A DNA stretch of 64,000 nt from Prolixibacteraceae bacterium (GTDB lineage Bacteria > Bacteroidota > Bacteroidia > Bacteroidales > Prolixibacteraceae). Shown in pieces: positions 49,823 through 58,496 of this stretch (position 1 is its first letter; every line of letters starts with the position of its first letter). Both the position numbers and the translations under genes were made by a program. Under the pieces are notes generated by a model. It worked only from the letters and a program-made list of their open reading frames with translations, did no database searches and was not told the DNA's origin. Where the stretch lies: positions 99,997 through 163,996 of the forward strand of contig JAQUIJ010000014.1 in the NCBI GenBank assembly GCA_028683385.1, in the 5' to 3' direction.

Positions 49823-50474
49823 GCAAATCGCCGACTACCGCGGCGGAATCTTCAATTTCAGCTTCCCGGTTAGCCTGCAATGGATGGAAGAGCGGGGCAA
49901 GATCCTGTTTGGAAACCATTTTTCACTGGTCGAATCCGACTTCGAGCTGATCTACAAGCTGCTGGTTTATGCCATCGGAGACCAGGAAAATGCAGCAAAT
50001 CACGGGATCAGCCTGAGAAAAGGTATTCTTCTGACAGGACCTATCGGCTGTGGAAAAACCTCACTTATGCAACTGGTCAGCTACTTTTTCCCACGAGAGA
50101 CCCAATACCAAGTCAAGCCAACTAGAGAAATCAGTTTTGAGTTTGAAAAAGATGGGTTTGCAGTGATCAACCATTATAGCAAAGGGTCGTTTGTCAAATA
50201 TGCCAATATGCCTTTCCTGCCCAAAGTGTATTGTTTCGATGACCTGGGATTGGAACAGACCCCGAAATATTTCGGCAACGAATGCAATGTGATGGCCGAA
50301 ATCCTGTTAAACCGCTATGATCTGTTTGTCTCCAAACGCATGATGACCCACATTACCACCAACCTTTCAGCCTCAGAATTGGAAGGGATTTATGGCAACC
50401 GTATCAGAAGCCGGATGCGTGAGATGTTCAATTTGATAGCTTTTGACAGGGACACAAAAGATAAGCGGGCTTAG
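49746..50474 (+). CDS. AAA ATPase of the DnaC/IstB type
   Basis: A 242-residue protein. Walker A reads ILLTGPIGCGKTSLMQL near 94-110, Walker B reads VYCFDDLGLE near 162, and sensor-like residues follow in MMTHITTNLSASELE and YGNRIRSRMREMFNLI (box VII Arg). This is the DnaC-like clade of helicase loaders and IstB helpers. It partners with the preceding winged-helix protein in an order seen in replication modules. The start lies inside the upstream gene by 77 bp. It probably assists replication of the excised element. Confidence 0.82.
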   Translation: MNENPIKSGPANLASPSTKIILNPYEQIADYRGGIFNFSFPVSLQWMEERGKILFGNHFSLVESDFELIYKLLVYAIGDQENAANHGISLRKGILLTGPIGCGKTSLMQLVSYFFPRETQYQVKPTREISFEFEKDGFAVINHYSKGSFVKYANMPFLPKVYCFDDLGLEQTPKYFGNECNVMAEILLNRYDLFVSKRMMTHITTNLSASELEGIYGNRIRSRMREMFNLIAFDRDTKDKRA

Positions 50475-50545
50475 GGCAAAAGCCATATAAAGAAAAACAC
50501 CAAATCAGGTATTAGCCGATGTTTGGTTAGTAGGTTCTGCGGCCT

Positions 50546-51253
50546 GTTCGCGCTTTGGCTCCGCCAGGGCGCGAACAAGCCTCGATTCAGCATGGAAGAG
50601 TGATCCAAGCCGGTTTAAAGCTCAATTCCCGGCATTCCATGCCTGCATTGACTTTCCCGGACTGGATCACACTTCCTGTTTTTTTTTTAAGGTTTTCGCC
50701 TTTTTTAAGTTTGAAAAATTGCAAGTTGGTAATTCCTTCTCCCCCAGTCATCCGGCACATTCGCTTCACTCGCTTATTCGCTCCCTAAACCGATTCGTCC
50801 CTCACCGGAACCGGTCGCTCAGTCCGCTCGTTCAGCTCATAAGCCGGATTTGACCCCACGGCAAGAGTGGTTCCTTACCTTACATTTCGCGATTTCCAGC
50901 CCCAATTCCATTTCGCCTGTCCCGGCCTTTTCCCAATTCACAAACCACACAAAAGAAGGCCGGAAACAAGCTTCATTTCATTCCATCCAATCGCTCCATT
51001 CCAGTACAGTAACCACATATGCCTTTTGCCTGCACGCTTTTGTCAGGTTATAGCGATTGTTTTTAAAGTTTACACTCAGACGTCAAGCCAAAAAAGAAAT
51101 TCAAATTTAGCCGGTCTCCCCGCCAGTCCTACGCACCGTAAAACTGCAAGGCCAGTGCGAGTGTTCCGGTTTCTTATCCATTTTCGATTGTTTTTCATGC
51201 GACTTTTCTAAAAGTTAACCGGAACAGCCTTGCATTTTTGCCACAACCGGCAA
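50546..51253. other. Gene-free block with nested inverted repeats (candidate oriT)
   Basis: The 1.1-kb gap 50475-51597 has no supported gene. GTTCGCGC (50546-50553) pairs with 50569-50576. The 20-bp arms 50594-50613 and 50657-50676 match at 17 of 20 positions and enclose GGCAT/ATGCC (50631-50643). TGCAAGGC (51145-51152) pairs with GCCTTGCA (51227-51234), enclosing TTCCGGTT (51164-51171) and AACCGGAA (51217-51224). TTGCC and GGCAA follow (51238-51253). Such structures in front of a tra operon fit an origin of transfer or a ssDNA promoter, but no relaxase gene is adjacent. Confidence 0.5.
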
Positions 51254-51390
51254 TACGATGGACTTTCTTTTTCTTTTTTGTCGTTTTTTCTTTCTCTTTT
51301 TGAAAATATTTTGGCTTGTTCAAATTCAAACAAACAAAACTAAAGTCAATTAATCTGAATAGTCTGCTTAACAAAGCGATTTCTAAGCTC

Positions 51391-51478
51391 AATCAAAACA
51401 GGTCAAATAAAATGATCACAACATAATTTGGTTAGCCATATAAAACACCCAAGGTGGGAATACCTTGGGTGTTTTATA
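51391..51478 (+). promoter_or_regulatory. Repeated upstream element, copy B, with a 17-bp perfect hairpin
   Basis: AATCAAAACAGGTCAAATAA and AAATGATC are followed by the perfect inverted repeat TATAAAACACCCAAGGT (51439-51455) / ACCTTGGGTGTTTTATA (51462-51478) with loop GGGAAT. It matches 48385-48475, where the hairpin is imperfect. It is 120 bp before the first tra-type gene and could be its operator or an attenuator. Confidence 0.65.
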
Positions 51479-51597
51479 ATTTTCGATACTTCAATTTTGC
51501 GGTGCCCGGTTTTGGAAAAGTAACCCATGATCTTTATCTGATCATGGTCCGATCCGGGAAGAAACAACCCAGTATTCACCTTTAAAATTGAAGCCCT

Positions 51598-51960
51598 ATG
51601 TTTGGATTGGACACGATCAGTTGGACCAAATTTACCACCATGCTTTTTCTGCTTTGCAGCGCCTATTACGCCGCAGTTTTCATCCGGGCCTGGCTCAGCC
51701 GCTCTAGCCGGACATCCGGTAATCTGTTCGAGAATGCCGATGAAACAGACATCCACCCTGAACGGATGCTTCCCATTTTAGTCTCAGCTACCGATTATCC
51801 CGGAGAACTGATTCCTTTTAATCACATCGAACCTGTTGACCTGAAAGTGGATTTTTATCGCGATAACGGTATTGATGAAGGCTACAACGTCGAACAGTTC
51901 TATGAAGACCATCTTTCCCACAACCCGGAAATCCTGGAGAATATCCAGTTTCAGTCATAA
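51598..51960 (+). CDS. Small membrane-anchored protein at the start of the tra operon
   Basis: A 120-residue protein with one membrane segment at about 10-30 (FTTMLFLLCSAYYAAVFIRA), a short basic stretch and an acidic soluble tail. No family is recognised with confidence. Small single-TM proteins in front of TraE are common in Bacteroidota conjugative transposons. The same strand and close spacing to TraE (37 bp) suggest it belongs to the transfer operon. Confidence 0.65.
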   Translation: MFGLDTISWTKFTTMLFLLCSAYYAAVFIRAWLSRSSRTSGNLFENADETDIHPERMLPILVSATDYPGELIPFNHIEPVDLKVDFYRDNGIDEGYNVEQFYEDHLSHNPEILENIQFQS

Positions 51961-51997
51961 TTCATCTCAATTATTAACTCTAAAAACTCAAAGTTTC

Positions 51998-52312
51998 ATG
52001 AAAACAAAAGCTCAGTTTTTCTTTAAGCGGGCAGAAGCCATTGTAGCCCTTCTTTTATTAAGTATCTACCAGGCCATGGCCCAATCAGCCGCTGGCATTG
52101 ACCAGGCCACAGCCGAAGTTAGTTCCTATGTCGATCCAATCTCTAACCTGATCATTGCCATCGGAGCAGTGGTCGGGCTGATCGGAGGAGTCCGGGTGTA
52201 TATCAAGTGGCAGAGTGGAGATCAGGATACCCAGAAAGCCATCATGGGCTGGTTTGGAGCCTGCCTGTTTTTGATACTGGTTGGAGTGGTGATCAAAGCA
52301 TTCTTTGTCTGA
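51998..52312 (+). CDS. traE: Conjugative transposon protein TraE (DUF4134)
   Basis: A 104-residue protein with a signal-like N-terminus (AEAIVALLLLSIYQAMAQSA), then two membrane segments (NLIIAIGAVVGLIGGVRVYI and GWFGACLFLILVGVVIKAFF) and the conserved KWQSGDQDTQK loop. This is DUF4134, a small inner-membrane subunit analogous to VirB2/VirB3-type components. The ATG at 51998 is chosen because it begins the signal-like segment; an open frame extends upstream. It overlaps the next start by 1 bp (TGATG). Confidence 0.87.
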   Translation: MKTKAQFFFKRAEAIVALLLLSIYQAMAQSAAGIDQATAEVSSYVDPISNLIIAIGAVVGLIGGVRVYIKWQSGDQDTQKAIMGWFGACLFLILVGVVIKAFFV

Positions 52313-52611
52313 TGCAAAGCTACCCAATCAAAAAGGTGGATACCCGGTTGTATATCAAAGGGCTTTCCGGCCCTTTGGTATTCAGGGCACTGTATGGCAT
52401 TATTGCGACATTCTTCTTGTTCTCGGCACTTTACATCCTTGTAGGGGTTTTCCCGGCTGTTCTGATCGGAGTCCCGGCCTTTTTCGGATACCTCTATCGG
52501 CTCAATACCATCCAGAAGAAATACGGTCCGGAAGGATGGGGCAAGAAACAGACCGCCCGAAAACTACCTCAATTCATTAGCTGCAAACGACGAATCCATC
52601 AAATTTCTTAA
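52312..52611 (+). CDS. traF: Conjugative transposon protein TraF (DUF4133)
   Basis: A 99-residue protein with the DUF4133 signature: YPIKKVDTRLYIKGLSGPLV, then two membrane segments (ALYGIIATFFLFSALYILVG and FPAVLIGVPAFFGYLY) and a basic tail. It is a VirB3-like partner of the TraG ATPase, which begins 3 bp later. The start overlaps the TraE stop by 1 bp. Confidence 0.87.
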   Translation: MQSYPIKKVDTRLYIKGLSGPLVFRALYGIIATFFLFSALYILVGVFPAVLIGVPAFFGYLYRLNTIQKKYGPEGWGKKQTARKLPQFISCKRRIHQIS

Positions 52612-52613
52612 AG

Positions 52614-55052
52614 ATGAAGATCAAGAACCTTGAGAGTATACTACCTGTAATGGGATTTAACGGTGATGTTCAGGTTTCCAACAATCTTGACCTGACCATA
52701 GGGTTTCGGTTGCGGCTTCCCGAAGTTCTGTCGTGCAGTACGGAACAACTGTATATGCTGCACGATACTTTTCAGCGGATGATTAACCTTTTGCCTGCCG
52801 GAAGTTTTATCCATAAACAGGACTTTCTCCTGATCAACGAATTCCATCCGCAAGAGCAGAATAATCAAACAGAACACCCTTTTGAAAATGGCAATGAAAG
52901 CCTGAATGATTCATACCTGGAGCACTTTGACGGAAGACATTATCTCAAACACGACTGCTGTTTTTACATCAGTTTGCTGAATAAAGGTCTTCTGAAAAAC
53001 TACCTCGAATCCGCTTTGATCTTTTCCCGGAAAGATCGTAATCTGGAAAAATTGCAGTACGACAAGATCAATGAACTACGGAGTAATGTGGTAGCCATCT
53101 TTAATCAGAATGGAATTGGATGTGAACCTATCTCAAGACAAGACGCCATTGGCGATGAACATTCCCTGGGGATGATCGAACGCTTTTTGAGTCTGAACTT
53201 TACTGAAAACCATCCGGCTTTGGGAGGAATTGATTTTCGGGACCGACTCAAAGTGATGGATCAGTTTGTGGAAATTCTGTCATTAAGCGACTATTCCCAC
53301 ATCCCTGCAGAACTTCGCCCGGCTTCTGAACATCCACAGACCGGGCTTCCCGTTTCGCTCGTCTATCCGGTAAGTTATCACCTGCCGTTTTCGCACATCA
53401 CCAACCAGTTTATCTACATTCCCGATCAGCAGGAGATCAAAGGATTTCTGGAAAGTAGTTACAAAAAGATCTTCAGCCTTTCCAAGTTCTCTTCTGAAAA
53501 CAAGGTCAATGCCGGGCTGATTGAATCCTTTTTAGATCAGGTGCAGACCTCAGGAGAAAAGATAGTGAAGACCCACTTTAATGTGATGCTTTTCGATTCA
53601 TCACTGAAAGATTTAAAGCAACACAAAAGCGAAACCAGTTCAGCTTTTTCGATGATGAACTGTTTTCCATACCAGCATACGCATGATCTGCCGATGCTCT
53701 TTTTCTCCTGTGTGCCTTTCTCCACGCAGTTGCCAGAGACAGAACTGTTCATCACGCAGGTTCCGCAGGCTTGCTGCCTGACGAACTTCGAAGGTGAGTT
53801 GCAAAACAGTGATTCCGACTTTACCATCCGGCTTTCCGACCGGCTGGAAGGTTGCCCGGTGAAGATTGATATTTCGGATGAACCGATGCACAAACATTTG
53901 ATCCATAACCGCAATAAAATCATTATTGGCGGGTCAGGCTCCGGAAAATCCTTTTTTACCAACCATTTGCTGCGGCAGTATGCTGAAAGTGGCAATTGCC
54001 ACATTGTACTGTTGGACGTAGGCAGAAGCTACGAATTGCTTACAATCTACCTGAATGAACGCCTAAAAGATCAGGGCGGTGCAATGATGGTTGAGTTCAC
54101 TACGGAAAATCCGATTTCGTTCAATCCTTTTATTTTGGAAGGTGAACTGGATATAGAACGTAAACAAACCATTCTGTCAGTGATCTACACCATTTACAAG
54201 GAAAACCTTTCGGAAATGGAAAAGGATGTAATTGCCCATTCGTTGACAGCTTTTTTTGAATCTGATCAAAATGCGGAAAGATCCTTCAATGGTTTTTACG
54301 AATTCAGCCAAAGCTACATTCCGGCACTGGTTAAAGAACAATCCATCCAGTTTAACAGCAATGAGTTCTTTTTCATCCTGGGCAAATACTACCGTGGAGG
54401 GGAATATGACTATTTGCTGAACAAGGAGATGGATACCGATGAGTTTTTCCGTTGCCCTTTTATTGTCTTTGAACTGGATAACATCAAAGACCATGCAACG
54501 ATTTTTCCGGTCGCTACCCTGATTATTATCGACATTTTCATGCAGAAAATGAGGCGGTTAAAGGGTATTCGGAAGGTCCTGTGCATCGAAGAGGCCTGGA
54601 AAGCAATTGCGACACCACAGATGGCCAGTTACATCAAATACTTCTACAAGACCATCCGAAAATTCTTTGGAGAAGCGATGGTGGTTACCCAGGAAGTGGA
54701 CGATGTGATTTCTTCGCCGGTAATCCGCGATGCGATTATCAACAACGCAGATACCCGAATTCTGCTTGACATGAGCAAATTTCGGAACAAGTTCCAGAGT
54801 ATCAGCGATACCCTTGGATTGTCCGACTTCCAGAAAGACCAGATCCTCTCGATCAATAAAAACCTGCCATCCGGAAGAAAACTCAAGGAAGTATTTATTG
54901 GCCTTGGAAGCTACTCACAGGTTTATGCACTGGAAGTGAGCAAACCTGAATATTACTGCTACACCTCTGAACAGAGCGAAAAGGAAACGATCCTGAAAAA
55001 ACTGGATCAGAATCAGTACCAATCCTTTATCGAAATCCTCAAATCCATGTAA
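52614..55052 (+). CDS. traG: Conjugative transfer ATPase TraG (VirB4-like)
   Basis: An 812-residue protein. The N-terminal DUF3875-type region begins KNLESILPVMGFNGDVQVSN. The ATPase domain has Walker A KIIIGGSGSGKSFFTNHLL near 435-452 and the Walker B region KVLCIEEAWKAIAT near 658, then an arginine-finger-type segment (IINNADTRILLDMSKF). It powers pilus assembly and substrate transfer in the type IV secretion system at the inner membrane. The length (about 800-840) is normal for the family and no frameshift is present. Confidence 0.93.
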   Translation: MKIKNLESILPVMGFNGDVQVSNNLDLTIGFRLRLPEVLSCSTEQLYMLHDTFQRMINLLPAGSFIHKQDFLLINEFHPQEQNNQTEHPFENGNESLNDSYLEHFDGRHYLKHDCCFYISLLNKGLLKNYLESALIFSRKDRNLEKLQYDKINELRSNVVAIFNQNGIGCEPISRQDAIGDEHSLGMIERFLSLNFTENHPALGGIDFRDRLKVMDQFVEILSLSDYSHIPAELRPASEHPQTGLPVSLVYPVSYHLPFSHITNQFIYIPDQQEIKGFLESSYKKIFSLSKFSSENKVNAGLIESFLDQVQTSGEKIVKTHFNVMLFDSSLKDLKQHKSETSSAFSMMNCFPYQHTHDLPMLFFSCVPFSTQLPETELFITQVPQACCLTNFEGELQNSDSDFTIRLSDRLEGCPVKIDISDEPMHKHLIHNRNKIIIGGSGSGKSFFTNHLLRQYAESGNCHIVLLDVGRSYELLTIYLNERLKDQGGAMMVEFTTENPISFNPFILEGELDIERKQTILSVIYTIYKENLSEMEKDVIAHSLTAFFESDQNAERSFNGFYEFSQSYIPALVKEQSIQFNSNEFFFILGKYYRGGEYDYLLNKEMDTDEFFRCPFIVFELDNIKDHATIFPVATLIIIDIFMQKMRRLKGIRKVLCIEEAWKAIATPQMASYIKYFYKTIRKFFGEAMVVTQEVDDVISSPVIRDAIINNADTRILLDMSKFRNKFQSISDTLGLSDFQKDQILSINKNLPSGRKLKEVFIGLGSYSQVYALEVSKPEYYCYTSEQSEKETILKKLDQNQYQSFIEILKSM

Positions 55053-55071
55053 AACATCAACAATTACAACA

Positions 55072-55728
55072 ATGAGAACAAAAGCAACATTTTTAATCCT
55101 CGGGATAGTTGTTTTATTCAACATACTCATCCCCAACAACACCTTAGCCCAAGCCCCGGTGACCGACGTTGGGGCTGGCATTCAACGCGAAGCTTTATGG
55201 GATCAGGAAAAGGGAATCCTCTCCGAAATTAACTGGTATAATGTGCTGATCAAAATCCTGAATGGCGACATCAAAGGGTTAACCTCCGAACTGGTCGGAA
55301 TTGATCAGAAGAAACTTGCAAGCCTTCAAAAGGTATCCTACCTGATCAAAGATTACAAGCGCATCAAACAAACCAAAGAGATGCTGGATAAGATTATCTA
55401 CATCTACACCACCAAACTGCCTTTATTGGTTCAGGACGAAAATTTCACGACCCGTCAGGCTGCGGTGATTGTCGAGTCTTTTGACCTGGTGCTGGATGAC
55501 AGCCGTCAACTGGTCACCACCATCCTGAATACCATCGTGGAAGACGACCTTTTTATGATGGACGATAAACAGCGGTATGACACCATAAACGGGATTTACA
55601 ACGAAGTAAAAAAACACTACGGAACTATCTGTTATCTCTATAACAAGCTGGCTTGGGCTTCCTACCAACGCAGTTTCAATACCGGACAAATCGAGAAGTT
55701 TGCTTTTTATTACACCCTCTATGATTAG
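55072..55728 (+). CDS. traI: Conjugative transposon protein TraI (DUF4141-like)
   Basis: A 218-residue exported protein with a signal peptide (KATFLILGIVVLFNILIPNN, then TLAQA). The mature part is helical: EINWYNVLIKILNGDIKGLT, YLIKDYKRIKQTKEMLDKI and a C-terminal IEKFAFYYTLYD. It fits the DUF4141/P-type conjugative transfer protein position between TraG and TraJ and is a periplasmic VirB5-like candidate. The name TraI follows Bacteroidota conjugative transposon usage and does not mean a relaxase. Confidence 0.7.
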   Translation: MRTKATFLILGIVVLFNILIPNNTLAQAPVTDVGAGIQREALWDQEKGILSEINWYNVLIKILNGDIKGLTSELVGIDQKKLASLQKVSYLIKDYKRIKQTKEMLDKIIYIYTTKLPLLVQDENFTTRQAAVIVESFDLVLDDSRQLVTTILNTIVEDDLFMMDDKQRYDTINGIYNEVKKHYGTICYLYNKLAWASYQRSFNTGQIEKFAFYYTLYD

Positions 55729-55756
55729 CAATCAAAGACTAATAACAGAATACACT

Positions 55757-56470
55757 ATGAAAACAATACTTTTCATTCTCATCTTTCCCTTGGCAGCATT
55801 GCTGCCGGGGAAGGAATTGAAAGCCCAGGTTTTTGACATCAAATCGTGGAATGGCACTTATCCTGAAATGAACGGCACTTATCCGCTTTCCTTTATTGCC
55901 TTCAAAGGCTGGTTAATCCCGGTCCCCCATGTGTTTATCCGTACCTGGCCAACTCACTACTATATAGAAGTTGATGCGGCTTTAGTATACGATACGGAAG
56001 AATACGCCGGAATGTTGAAAACCAACCTACTGAAGATTATCGAGAGGCTTATTGAAAAATCGCAGATGGAGAAAAGGCATGAGGAAACCACTCAGATCAA
56101 AAACAATACAGAAACCCAGCGGAACATTGAAAAGAAGATCTTTGATGCCAATTCCGACCAGTTGCCCGATGTGTATAGCATTTCCTCCGGCTTTATCCGG
56201 CTATATGTCAGCATTGCGAACATGGATAAGCTGGATAACTGCAAATGGCTCCGGCAAACTTACCAAAAGGAGGCCGATGAACTGCTTACGCGATTTATTT
56301 CCGTCAACCTGTTTCTGACCGACCATGGCAAAAAGCTGGAAGCCTTTGACGAAATCCGTTGCGAACTGAACAAGCAAATCGGAGAGACTGACTACACCTA
56401 TCGAAAGGTACTGCACCTTCAGGCTTTCAATAATAACGTTCCGCAGTCCTATGCTTTCCTGAAGAATTAA
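55757..56470 (+). CDS. Exported protein of the tra operon, unrecognised
   Basis: A 237-residue protein with a signal peptide (MKTILFILIFPLAALLPGKE, then LKAQ). The mature part has a repeated SWNGTYPEMNGTYPL start, a coiled-coil-rich middle (SQMEKRHEETTQIKNNTETQ) and a helical C-terminus. No domain is recognised. The ATG at 55757 is used because it begins the signal peptide. It lies between traI and traJ and is presumably a periplasmic accessory of the transfer apparatus. Confidence 0.7.
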   Translation: MKTILFILIFPLAALLPGKELKAQVFDIKSWNGTYPEMNGTYPLSFIAFKGWLIPVPHVFIRTWPTHYYIEVDAALVYDTEEYAGMLKTNLLKIIERLIEKSQMEKRHEETTQIKNNTETQRNIEKKIFDANSDQLPDVYSISSGFIRLYVSIANMDKLDNCKWLRQTYQKEADELLTRFISVNLFLTDHGKKLEAFDEIRCELNKQIGETDYTYRKVLHLQAFNNNVPQSYAFLKN

Positions 56471-56509
56471 CAATTAATCCTTGAACATTAACCATTTAAA
56501 ACTTGATTC

Positions 56510-57460
56510 ATGCTTTTACAAGTAATGAGTACCCAAAGCTTTTTTCAATTTACGGATGTACTAGTCCGGGGAGGCCTGGACAATGCCCAGTTGCTGGTGA
56601 ACATGGCTCGCGCCATTGGCGGAATTGCCGCTTTTCTGTACATCTCCAAACGCATCTATGAACAGTTGATTGCTGACAATCCCATCTCTCTATTACCATT
56701 ACTCCGGCCTTTTGCACTGGTGTTGGTGATTACCTTTTGGGCCCCCTTTGTTCAACTACTAATGGTTCCCACCAAAGGACTGACCAAACTCTCCGAAGCG
56801 GTTTATGCCGACAAAAAACACATTGTTGCAGCTAAACTGGAAGAAAAACAGGATGCTATTTTGGCTGTCGATTTACCTTCTTTTCAGGAAAACGAAGAGA
56901 AAGAAGCAGCTCTTTGGGACAAAGGGGTGAACCTACTTTTGACCACCTACAACATCGTTTCAGGAAGGGCATTGATGCACCAGATCAATTTCTACTTCAT
57001 GGACAGTGTCCGGCAACTTCTGGAATCTTTTTTTGAGGCGCTGGTTTATCTGATAGCTTTCCTGCGAACCGTCTTTTGTGTGCTGCTGATAATTTTCGGA
57101 CCTCTGGTATTTGCCGTCTCTATCTTCGATGGTTTTCAGGAGAATTACCTTCAATGGATTGCCAGATTTGTCAATGTGAACCTGTATCTGCCCATTGCCC
57201 TGATTGTCCTTTCCTTGGTTCAGGAGGTACTGATTTATGTACTTGATGCCGAAATAGCCGCCACTAAAGCCTCGCTGATCTACCAGCCCTCGCTGTACTA
57301 CGTTTCCAACATGGTTGTGCCGGTTTGTGGCATTATGGGCCTGATGATGGTGCCCAAAATTGCATCGTGGATTGTCAGCGCGTCAGGGACAGGAAGCGGC
57401 GGGGGACGGATGGTGAAAACAGCTGCGATGATGATGATTACCAAAGGTGCAATGAAATAA
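56510..57460 (+). CDS. traJ: Conjugative transposon protein TraJ (VirB6-like)
   Basis: A 316-residue polytopic membrane protein with about six hydrophobic segments, including IGGIAAFLYISKRIYEQL, LLRPFALVLVITFWAPFVQL, EALVYLIAFLRTVFCVLLII and LYYVSNMVVPVCGIMGLMMV. The conserved TraJ blocks FGPLVFAVSIFDGFQENYLQ and YLPIALIVLSLVQ are present. The C-terminus is Gly-rich and Met-rich. It forms the inner-membrane channel part of the type IV system. An in-frame Met at residue 6 is an alternative start. Confidence 0.9.
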   Translation: MLLQVMSTQSFFQFTDVLVRGGLDNAQLLVNMARAIGGIAAFLYISKRIYEQLIADNPISLLPLLRPFALVLVITFWAPFVQLLMVPTKGLTKLSEAVYADKKHIVAAKLEEKQDAILAVDLPSFQENEEKEAALWDKGVNLLLTTYNIVSGRALMHQINFYFMDSVRQLLESFFEALVYLIAFLRTVFCVLLIIFGPLVFAVSIFDGFQENYLQWIARFVNVNLYLPIALIVLSLVQEVLIYVLDAEIAATKASLIYQPSLYYVSNMVVPVCGIMGLMMVPKIASWIVSASGTGSGGGRMVKTAAMMMITKGAMK

Positions 57461-57497
57461 CCTGAATTTGTTTAATCTAAAATAATCCAAAATCAAG

Positions 57498-58124
57498 ATG
57501 AATAAGATTTTTGATATCCAACGCAAATTCCGATTTACTGTTTATATTCTTTTGGCTGTGAGCCTGCTTTTGACCGGTTTCAGCACCTTTGTTTTTACCC
57601 GTTCAATTGGGCTTGTTGAGCGCTCCCGGCAAAAAATCTATGTGCTGGACAACGGTAAATCCCTGCTGCTGGCCCTTCGTGCCGACATCACGGACAACCG
57701 GCCTTCTGAAGCCAAAGACCATGTGAAACGCTTCCATGAACTGTTTTTTACGATGGAACCAGACAAACAGTACATCGAAAACAATGCAAGGGAAGCCCTG
57801 TATCTGGCAGATGGTTCGGCGATGAAGCAGTATCAATCCTACAAGGAAAACAACGTCTATAACCAGATCATTGCTTCCGACATCAGTATGACCCTGACGA
57901 CCGATTCGGTACAGATTGACTTCTCAGCCTATCCATATCAGTTCCGGTTCTTCGGACTCCAAAAGATTGTCCGCAAATCCAACATCACCATTCGCAACCT
58001 GGAAACATCCGGGCGGCTCCGGAACATCTCCCGGACAGACAATAACCCGCACGGGTTTATGATCGAGGATTGGCTGATAACGGACAACAAAGATTTGGAA
58101 ACGCTGAAACGCAAGTCCTTTTAA
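57498..58124 (+). CDS. traK: Conjugative transposon protein TraK (VirB8-like)
   Basis: A 208-residue protein with a short cytoplasmic head (MNKIFDIQRKFR), one membrane segment (FTVYILLAVSLLLTGFSTFV) and a periplasmic domain with KQKIYVLDNGKSL-type, EAKDHVKRFHELFFTMEPD and HGFMIEDWLITDN. These are the TraK hallmarks. TraK is the assembly-scaffold subunit of the transfer channel. The order traJ-traK-traL-traM-traN is kept downstream. Confidence 0.92.
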   Translation: MNKIFDIQRKFRFTVYILLAVSLLLTGFSTFVFTRSIGLVERSRQKIYVLDNGKSLLLALRADITDNRPSEAKDHVKRFHELFFTMEPDKQYIENNAREALYLADGSAMKQYQSYKENNVYNQIIASDISMTLTTDSVQIDFSAYPYQFRFFGLQKIVRKSNITIRNLETSGRLRNISRTDNNPHGFMIEDWLITDNKDLETLKRKSF

Positions 58125-58142
58125 CTCTAAAAAACGACAATT

Positions 58143-58496
58143 ATGAATACCGAAAATAAACAATCCAAAAATCTTGTGACCCGAATCAGCGAAGCTATCC
58201 GCTTTCATGAATGGATCAACCGGTTGGATCAGAAGGATCAAAAACTTGATCCGGCCAAACGGAAGCAGAAGTGGATTATCATCCTGAGTGCATCGTTCCT
58301 GATTTATGTGATTTCGTTCTTTGTTTTCCCAAAACCGGCAATCACCTACGAACCCATCCAACCGGTAAGTGAAGGAAATCCGGATATAGCAAAAACACTG
58401 AAACACAAAAAATCCCTCTCATTCGAAATGCCCGTTGACTCGTTTGAAACCATTCTAAAACAAGAAATACATGAAAAGTTACCTGAAAAGAAATAA
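58143..58496 (+). CDS. TraL-like membrane protein
   Basis: A 117-residue protein with a charged N-terminal half (EAIRFHEWINRLDQKDQKLD), one membrane segment near 40-60 (IIILSASFLIYVISFFVFPK) and a short periplasmic tail. The position between traK and traM fits TraL of Bacteroidota conjugative transposons, but the family match is weak. It overlaps traM by 26 bp. Confidence 0.65.
   Translation: MNTENKQSKNLVTRISEAIRFHEWINRLDQKDQKLDPAKRKQKWIIILSASFLIYVISFFVFPKPAITYEPIQPVSEGNPDIAKTLKHKKSLSFEMPVDSFETILKQEIHEKLPEKK

Noticed and set aside
51145..51234. Fourth copy of the structured leader family
   Set aside because: It has a nested two-helix fold, but none of the shared words (CGGA...TCCG, CTCAATG, AGGGCAG tail) and no start codon close downstream.
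50555..51392. Frames in the gap before the tra operon
   Set aside because: They lack plausible starts and conserved patterns and cross the hairpins; the gap is better read as non-coding.
55072..55728. Relaxase TraI of F-type plasmids
   Set aside because: It is a 218-residue exported helical protein; the name follows the Bacteroidota tra order and not the F system.
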